Assembly: GCA_963706685.1 (NCBI GenBank)
Contig: CAVPMY010000016.1
Span: forward strand, 124,001-188,000
Reading direction: 5' to 3'
Length of the DNA stretch: 64,000 bases
Origin: CADEEN01 sp963706685
GTDB lineage: Bacteria > Pseudomonadota > Gammaproteobacteria > Burkholderiales > Burkholderiaceae_C
Under the pieces are notes generated by a model. It did not search any database. It was not told the origin of the DNA and was given only the letters and a program-made list of their open reading frames with translations. Positions 54,800 to 64,000 of this stretch are shown here, piece after piece (position 1 is the first letter of the stretch; every line of letters starts with the position of its first letter). The position numbers were made by a program, and so were the translations under genes.

Positions 54800-55335
54800 T
54801 GCGGTTGCATCGCGCGGGCGCGCTGGGTGTAGTCCTGGTAGGCCGGCAACGCGATCGCGGCAACGATGCCCAGCACGAACAGGGCCACCGTGATCCCGAC
54901 CAGCCAGGCCATGCTGCGCGGCGTCGGCGGCGGCGGCGCGCCGAAGCGGTTGCGCCCGGGCGAACCGGCCTTGAACCAGAAGATCAGGCCGACCAGCGGG
55001 ATCAGCACGATCAGTGCGGCCCAGCCCGTCCAGTCCATGTCGTGGCAGCGCTGAATCGTCAGCAGGGCAAAGAACACTGCGTAGGCGATGTAGGCCACAC
55101 CCAACAAAGCGTAGGTCACGCTCTCGGAGCCCAATGCCGCGCCGAGCAGGCCACCGAGGAAGGCCGCCGGCATGATCGCCAACGTGCCCAGCATCTGCCA
55201 TGCGATGTAGCGCAGCCGCCCGATGCGGCCCTGAGCTGACCACAGTCTGACCGGCTGCGTTGCGCCATCGGCGGGCACGTCGTTGACGCGCGCCATGGGC
55301 GGCGCATAAGGATTGCTTGTTGTCGATTCCGCCAT
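54796..55335 (-). CDS. DUF805 membrane protein with a pilin-like C-terminus
   Basis: 179 residues from ATG 55335, with GGGGAGGTGAG just upstream. DUF805 region with GRIGRLRYIAWQMLGT and QRCHDMDWTGWAALIVLIPLVGLIFWF (residues about 45-140), three to four membrane helices. The C-terminus LGIVAAIALPAYQDYTQRARAMQPQ closely copies the N-terminal helix of type IV pilins (A-I-A-L-P-A-Y-Q-D-Y-x-x-R-A), but at the end rather than the start and without a prepilin peptidase site. The related DUF805 region of the 47.9-49.2 kb protein lacks this tail. Co-translated with the cupin gene. Confidence 0.82.
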   Translation of the reverse strand: MAESTTSNPYAPPMARVNDVPADGATQPVRLWSAQGRIGRLRYIAWQMLGTLAIMPAAFLGGLLGAALGSESVTYALLGVAYIAYAVFFALLTIQRCHDMDWTGWAALIVLIPLVGLIFWFKAGSPGRNRFGAPPPPTPRSMAWLVGITVALFVLGIVAAIALPAYQDYTQRARAMQPQ

Positions 55336-55409
55336 GCTGCTCACCTCCCCCGCTTGCAGGCCATGAGTACGGGTGGGTAGCCTACACCGGCGCGGCGACA
55401 ATCCGCACC

Positions 55410-57291
<1,882 letters not shown>

Positions 57292-57293
57292 CG

Positions 57294-57671
57294 CTATCGA
57301 ACCGTGACCACGACTTCCTGGCTGTCCGCCTCCTGCCCCGCATCGTCCACCGCGCGCGCGAAGTAGCGCACCTGGCTGGTCGTGCTGGCGGGCAGGGTGG
57401 TTTCGATGGCGTAGGGCGCGCTGCTGTCGCGGCCGATGAGGACATCGCCGCTGCCGTCGATGCGGAAAAACAGCACCTCGCGCACCACGTAGTCGTCGTT
57501 GGCCGCCGCCACCAGGCCGATGCGCTCGCCGGCTGCGGCCTCTTGCGGTGCGGCGGCCAGGCTGACGCTCGGCGGGTCGTCGCCGAGGCCGTAGCCCAGC
57601 GAGATGCCGACGCCGCAGGCGGCGAGGCTGGCGCACAGCGACACTGCAGCCATGACGGGCCATGCTTTCAT
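57294..57671 (-). CDS. Lipoprotein with an Ig-like fold
   Basis: 125 residues from ATG 57671. Lipobox SLAACGVG (Cys20), then a single beta-sandwich-like domain with PPSVSLAAAPQEAAAGERIGLVAAANDDYVVREVLFFRIDG and VRYFARAVDDAGQEA, similar to bacterial Ig-like modules. Function unknown. It converges with recQ (2 bp between stops) and lies upstream of the ECF sigma operon on the other strand. Confidence 0.72.
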   Translation of the reverse strand: MKAWPVMAAVSLCASLAACGVGISLGYGLGDDPPSVSLAAAPQEAAAGERIGLVAAANDDYVVREVLFFRIDGSGDVLIGRDSSAPYAIETTLPASTTSQVRYFARAVDDAGQEADSQEVVVTVR

Positions 57672-57727
57672 GACGCCATCATGAGCCTGCGGCGTCAACA
57701 GTTCAATGCGGGGGCGCAAGCCCCCAC

Positions 57728-57755
57728 GTAACCCCTTTCAAGCGGCTGCTGCGTA
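57728..57755 (+). promoter_or_regulatory. Possible ECF-type promoter upstream of the sigma factor
   Basis: GTAACC at 57728-57733 and CGTA at 57752-57755, separated by 18 bp, lie 32 bp before the sigma start. This resembles the -35/-10 pattern of autoregulated ECF promoters, but the spacing is slightly long. A 6-bp GC hairpin at 57710-57725 precedes it. Confidence 0.35.
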
Positions 57756-57787
57756 CAAAGCCCGTAACGACCGACACTTCTGCCGCC

Positions 57788-58417
57788 ATGCCCGAAAGCG
57801 CCCTCGACGATGACGACGACGCCCTGATGCGCGCCTTTGCACAAGGCGACGCGCGCGCCTTCGAGCGCTTGTACGCGCGCCACCATGCGCCGCTGTACCG
57901 CTTCGTGCGCCGGCTGCTCGGGCGCGAGGCCGGCACGCAGTGCGACGAGGTGTTTCAGGACACCTGGCTGCGCGTGGTCCACTCGCGGGAGCGCTGGTCG
58001 CCGCAGGGGGCGACGTTTCGCACCTGGCTGTTCACGCTGGCGCACCACCGCGCGATCGACGTGTTGCGCAAGAGCGGGCGCGAAATCAGCAGCAGCGGCG
58101 ACGGCGACGAGGAGCGCCCGCCCTGGCAGCCGGCTGCGGCCGACGAGGCGTGGCGCGAGTGGCCCGCGGCGGCATCGAGTGTCGAAGACCAGGCGTTCTG
58201 GCGCTCGGCCGGCCAGCGCCTGCTCGACTGCCTGGATACCCTGCCGGCGGCGCAGCGCAGCGTCTTCCTGCTGCACCATGAAGATGGCCTGGCGCTCGAT
58301 GAGTTGGCGCGTGCGCTCGAAGTCGGATTCGAGACCGCCAAGAGTCGGCTGCGCTATGCGATGTCCAAACTGCGCACCTGCATGGGCGCGTTCCTGCCGG
58401 CGGGCCAACGTTCATGA
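57788..58417 (+). CDS. ECF-family RNA polymerase sigma factor
   Basis: 209 residues. Region 2 (about 25-95): FERLYARHHAPLYRFVRRLLG, DEVFQDTWLRVV and TFRTWLFTLAHHRAIDVLRK. Region 4 (about 140-200): LPAAQRSVFLLHHEDGLALDELARALEV with the HTH helix ETAKSRLRYAMSKLR. A Gln/Pro/Trp-rich loop separates the two. There is no region 1.1 or 3, as expected for ECF sigmas. Its stop overlaps the start of the next gene (ATGA), the likely anti-sigma partner. Confidence 0.94.
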   Translation: MPESALDDDDDALMRAFAQGDARAFERLYARHHAPLYRFVRRLLGREAGTQCDEVFQDTWLRVVHSRERWSPQGATFRTWLFTLAHHRAIDVLRKSGREISSSGDGDEERPPWQPAAADEAWREWPAAASSVEDQAFWRSAGQRLLDCLDTLPAAQRSVFLLHHEDGLALDELARALEVGFETAKSRLRYAMSKLRTCMGAFLPAGQRS

Positions 58418-59520
58418 ACCAGCCACCCGACCACGACAACCCGCGCGATGCGCACCTGCTGGCTGCGCTGCGCCATGCGCCCGACCGCGACGCATTGCCG
58501 CCACGGCAGGTCAGCGAGCGCATCCTCGCCGCCGCGCATGCGGCCGTTCGGCCAAGGACCGCCGCGCCTGCGCCCTGGTGGCAGCGTGTGGCCGGCTGGC
58601 TGACCCAGCCGCAGGTGGCAGCGTCCTTCGGCACCCTGGTCGCGGCAGTGCTGGTTGGCGTGATGTGGAGCACGCGCGAGCCGCCGTTGCCCGAGCCGTC
58701 GCCGCCGCTCGATCGCGCTGAGCAGGGGGCACGTGTCGATGAAGGGGCGATCGTCGAGGCTGACAAGCCGCCGCCGTTGTCCGACGCCGCCGAGCCGAAA
58801 GCCAGCGCCGACGAGACCGCGCCGTCTGCCTTCGGCCAGGCGCGCCGCAAGGCGGCCTCGCCTGAGGCCGTGGCGCGGCAGAACAACAACCCTTCAGCGC
58901 CGCGCGCGGAGGCGGGCGCGGGCGCTGTCGCCGAGTCGCGTGCCGTCGCCGCAGCCGTTGCCGAGGCGCCCTCTGCGGCGCCCTCAGCCGCGCCACCGCC
59001 GGCAACGGCCGCACCTGCGCCGATGGCGACCGATGCCCCAGTGGGCGCTGCTGCGGCCGCTGCCGGGCGCTCAGCGGCCGACGCCGACGAGCGGCAGCTC
59101 CTGGAACGTCGCGATGCGGCACCCGACGCAGCCCTGCGTTCGCGCCTGATCGCCAAAGAAGGCGTGGTCGTTGACCCCCTCGCGCGCTGGGATGCAGCAT
59201 TGGGTGCCGGCCCGTCAGCGGCGGCGCATTGGCGCCTCGGCAACAAACCCGATGCCCTGCCGGTGGCCCATGGCGCGGCGCAAGTCTTGTGGTGGGCGCA
59301 GTTGCGGCAGGCGACGGCCGGCCGATGGGCACGGCGGGCGCACGCGGGCACGCCCCAGCCGCCGTGGTTGTCGCTGGAAGTCTCGGCCGCCGCCGCCGCT
59401 GCCATCGACTTCGACAGCGACGGCGTGCTGGTCTGCCTGCCCAACAGCACCGGATGCTGGCACGCGCCGATCACATCCGCCCAACGGGAGGCCTGGTTGG
59501 CCGAAGTGGCGCGCTGGTAG
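58414..59520 (+). CDS. Putative anti-sigma factor with an Ala/Pro-rich periplasmic part
   Basis: A 368-residue protein coupled to the ECF sigma by ATGA. The N-terminal 65 residues (HLLAALRHAPDRDALPPRQVSERILAAA) could be the cytoplasmic sigma-binding domain. One membrane helix lies at about 70-88 (VAASFGTLVAAVLVGVMW), then a 130-residue Ala/Pro/Glu-rich low-complexity linker. A C-terminal globular region (about 230-368) contains DAALRSRLIAKEGVVVDPLARWDAALG and LSLEVSAAAAAAIDFDSDGVLVCLP. Anti-sigma assignment is by operon position, not by an obvious ZAS motif. The stimulus sensed outside the membrane is unknown. Confidence 0.6.
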   Translation: MNQPPDHDNPRDAHLLAALRHAPDRDALPPRQVSERILAAAHAAVRPRTAAPAPWWQRVAGWLTQPQVAASFGTLVAAVLVGVMWSTREPPLPEPSPPLDRAEQGARVDEGAIVEADKPPPLSDAAEPKASADETAPSAFGQARRKAASPEAVARQNNNPSAPRAEAGAGAVAESRAVAAAVAEAPSAAPSAAPPPATAAPAPMATDAPVGAAAAAAGRSAADADERQLLERRDAAPDAALRSRLIAKEGVVVDPLARWDAALGAGPSAAAHWRLGNKPDALPVAHGAAQVLWWAQLRQATAGRWARRAHAGTPQPPWLSLEVSAAAAAAIDFDSDGVLVCLPNSTGCWHAPITSAQREAWLAEVARW

Positions 59521-59529
59521 TGCGCTGTC

Positions 59530-59535
59530 GATAAT
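59530..59535 (+). promoter_or_regulatory. -10-like element before uvrA
   Basis: GATAAT, 26 bp before the uvrA ATG. No strong -35 and no SOS-box-like CTG-N10-CAG was noticed in the short upstream region. Confidence 0.3.
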
Positions 59536-59561
59536 GCCCGGTTGACCTCACGGGACCGGCC

Positions 59562-62448
<2,887 letters not shown>

Positions 62449-62591
62449 CGCGTGATGCGTCCGCTCAGAGACCGGCGAGGGCGGGCCAGTTCACACGTCG
62501 GTCACGTTCGACACATGCCGATACTTGCAGCGAAGCCCGAACGTGAATTGCATCGTTCCTGCGCCGCGGCTCGCGTTTCGACAATCGAGGC

Positions 62592-63152
62592 ATGCCGTTC
62601 GTGCACGTCTTCACCCCCCGCCGCCGGCGTCTGCGCGCGCTGGTTGCCGCTGCGGCGCTGTGGGCCGGCGCGGCTGCTGCAGTGCAGCCCGAGATCGACG
62701 CGCTGCAGCCCTGCATCGACGATGTGCAGATGCACAAAGCGGTCGAACAACTCAACGCCCTGCGCCTGCAGCCGGCGTCGTGCGCGGCCAGCGGCGCCTC
62801 AATGCAGCACTTGGCGTGGGACAGCAAATTGGCCGCCAGCGCCCAGGAACAGGCGGTGGACCTGGCGCTGCGGGACCGGCTGTCGCATGTCGATTCGCGC
62901 AACCGCGGCCTGGGCATGCGCCTGCGCAGCGTCGGTTATGCGTCAGCGGGCGCCGGTGAAAACCTGGCCGCAGGCCAGGCCGATATCGAAGACACGCTGC
63001 AGGCCTGGCTGGCCAGCCCATCGCATTGCGCCAACCTGATGCAGCCCGAGTTCCGCGACGTCGGCCTGGCCTGCGTGATGCGACGCGGCTCGCGCTATGA
63101 GCGCTTCTGGGTCGCGCACTTCGCCGTGCCGGCGACCGCCGTGCGGCGCTGA
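62592..63152 (+). CDS. Secreted CAP/SCP-domain protein
   Basis: 186 residues. A basic N-terminus and hydrophobic core (about 14-30) give a signal peptide cut near AAAA. The CAP domain (about 65-175) shows LNALR, LAWDSKLAASAQEQAVDLALRD, SHVDSRNRG, GENLAAGQA and CANLMQPEFRDVGLACV, with the conserved His of HVDSR and Glu of GENLA. Prokaryotic CAP proteins are secreted with unclear function. A GACAAT element ends 6 bp before the ATG. It overlaps the PEP-CTERM gene tail to tail by 58 bp. Confidence 0.9.
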   Translation: MPFVHVFTPRRRRLRALVAAAALWAGAAAAVQPEIDALQPCIDDVQMHKAVEQLNALRLQPASCAASGASMQHLAWDSKLAASAQEQAVDLALRDRLSHVDSRNRGLGMRLRSVGYASAGAGENLAAGQADIEDTLQAWLASPSHCANLMQPEFRDVGLACVMRRGSRYERFWVAHFAVPATAVRR

Positions 63153-64000
63153 CGCCGCACCAGCCACCCCAGCAGCGCCAGACCGCTGAGCAGGCTGGCC
63201 CAGGTGGCCGGCTCGGGGATCGGCGTCACGGCAGGCGGCGTGCCCGGGTCGGTAGGCACACCGCCGCCACCTCCACCGCCCCCACCCCCGCCGCCGGGAT
63301 CACCGCCGCCGCCGCCGGGGTCACCGCCGCCACCACCGCCGGGGTCGGGCGTGCCGCCTCCGGGTGTCGTGCCACCGCCAGGAAACAGGATCGGGCCCGC
63401 ACCGCCACCACCGGGCACAAAGAGAATCGGCGGAAAGGATTGGCCGCCGGGGACGGCATCGCTGCTGTCGGCGCTCGGCGTACCGGCACCCGGCGGGGCC
63501 TCCCCAGCCGGAGTGAACAACGGTACTGCGGCGCCGGCCACGGCCTCGGAGAACGAGGACGTCACAGGCGGCGCCGCTGCGCCCGCTGCGCCTTCGCGGC
63601 CATCGCCGGGCAGCGGCGTTGCCGGCGGCATGCCCGGTGGCGGCTCGAGCACGCCGCCGGCCACCAAGGCCGGCTTGCGATCGATGCGGCTGACGTTGCG
63701 GCACACGGTCGGCACCAGGATGCAGTGTTCGCTTTCGCAATAGACCATGCCGCGCTCATGCGTCTTTGACGTCCAGCGCTTGCGCGTGACTTGCCGACAC
63801 ACCCGGTCGGCACCGAAGTGCATGTCGCGGATCGTGCTGGCGTACTCGAACTTGCCTTTGATCGAATCGCGGCGGATATCGACCATGTCGTCGTATTCGC
63901 GAGCCTGCATGCGCTCTTTCAGGCGCATGCGAACAGGCGTCGGGATGTCGCTGTAGCGGTCGATGGCGGCGACGACGTCGCCGGTAAAGGCATCGCGGCC
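63095..64000 (-). CDS. PEP-CTERM sorting-signal protein (5' truncated by window edge)
   Basis: The frame is open through the right edge, adding at least GRDAFTGDVVAAIDRY before the first internal Met, so the start lies outside. The visible part has a Cys-containing domain (RKRWTSKTHERGMVYCESEH, VPTVCRNVSRI), then about 100 residues of Gly/Pro-rich low complexity (DPGGGGG repeats at 63250-63360). The C-terminal sorting signal follows: IPEPATWASLLSGLALLGWLVRRQRR, with PEP motif, membrane helix and basic end. A 14-residue tail after the basic cluster is unusual for this signal. Implies an exosortase elsewhere in the genome. Function of the N-terminal domain is not known to me. Confidence 0.8.
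   Translation of the reverse strand, partial: GRDAFTGDVVAAIDRYSDIPTPVRMRLKERMQAREYDDMVDIRRDSIKGKFEYASTIRDMHFGADRVCRQVTRKRWTSKTHERGMVYCESEHCILVPTVCRNVSRIDRKPALVAGGVLEPPPGMPPATPLPGDGREGAAGAAAPPVTSSFSEAVAGAAVPLFTPAGEAPPGAGTPSADSSDAVPGGQSFPPILFVPGGGGAGPILFPGGGTTPGGGTPDPGGGGGGDPGGGGGDPGGGGGGGGGGGGVPTDPGTPPAVTPIPEPATWASLLSGLALLGWLVRRQRRTAVAGTAKCATQKRS

Noticed and set aside
63250..63370. Repeated CCGCCGCC units as a CRISPR or tandem repeat array
   Set aside because: They encode Gly/Pro low-complexity sequence in the PEP-CTERM protein; no regular spacers.

Overview
The window is a high-GC chromosomal segment from a betaproteobacterium, most likely Burkholderiales of the Rubrivivax/Leptothrix/Ideonella/Methylibium type. 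The evidence is the housekeeping gene content (mnmE, kdsD-kdsC-lptC, argS-SPOR-dsbA, lptA-lptB-rpoN, pntAA-AB-B, mnmA, ssb, uvrA), a PEP-CTERM (exosortase-type) secreted protein, and the uniformly GC-rich codon use. I see no rRNA, tRNA, CRISPR array, transposase, integrase or phage gene. This is mostly core genome with several poorly characterised envelope or secreted loci between the core blocks.

Layout. 0-5 kb: 3' end of mnmE, a stand-alone cyclic-nucleotide-binding protein, then apt, a histidine-phosphatase lipoprotein and a Kef-type cation/proton antiporter on the minus strand. 4.9-8 kb: kdsD-kdsC-lptC (Kdo synthesis and LPS transport) running into a short-chain dehydrogenase. 8-16.6 kb: a small exported-protein remnant, a Gly-rich RNA-binding protein, a BtuF-like binding protein, a two-PAS sensor kinase, an orphan soxB, an acyl-CoA synthetase and an exported Cache-domain protein. 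16.7-25 kb: M14 carboxypeptidase, class II amidotransferase, FAD-dependent reductase, malate synthase G next to a 2-haloacid dehalogenase with a divergent LysR regulator, and a PsiF-repeat protein. 25-34 kb: a Ser/Thr kinase fused to a cyclic-nucleotide domain, argS-SPOR-dsbA, lptA-lptB-rpoN and an RlmL-like rRNA methyltransferase. 34-41.4 kb: YidB, an uncharacterised secreted/membrane gene cluster, rsmE, MTA/SAH nucleosidase and fadD. 41.5-44.8 kb: a TonB-dependent receptor and a divergent PhyH-type dioxygenase, both broken by multiple frameshifts. 44.8-51.1 kb: proton-translocating transhydrogenase, a multi-domain DUF805/zinc-ribbon protein, a NUDIX hydrolase and mnmA. 51.2-64 kb: two tandem FAS1 lipoproteins, ssb, cupin, a DUF805 protein with a pilin-like tail, recQ, a lipoprotein, an ECF sigma/anti-sigma pair, uvrA, a CAP-domain protein and a truncated PEP-CTERM protein.

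How the genes fit together. LPS assembly is covered at two separated sites (kdsD, kdsC, lptC and lptA, lptB). The 22 kb between lptC and lptA is bounded by an SDR gene and dsbA, which I recall as neighbours in related genomes, suggesting a rearrangement. tRNA wobble modification (mnmE, mnmA), rRNA methylation (rsmE, RlmL-like) and DNA repair (recQ, uvrA, ssb) are represented. Carbon metabolism includes malate synthase, two acyl-CoA synthetases and transhydrogenase.

Quality caution. Three essential or highly conserved genes (rpoN, recQ, uvrA) each carry one frame-breaking indel, and the TonB-receptor/PhyH locus carries about seven. Isolated indels in core genes look like sequencing or assembly errors; the dense cluster at 42-44.8 kb could be error or genuine decay. 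All product calls rest on reading motifs in the translations; no database search was run.
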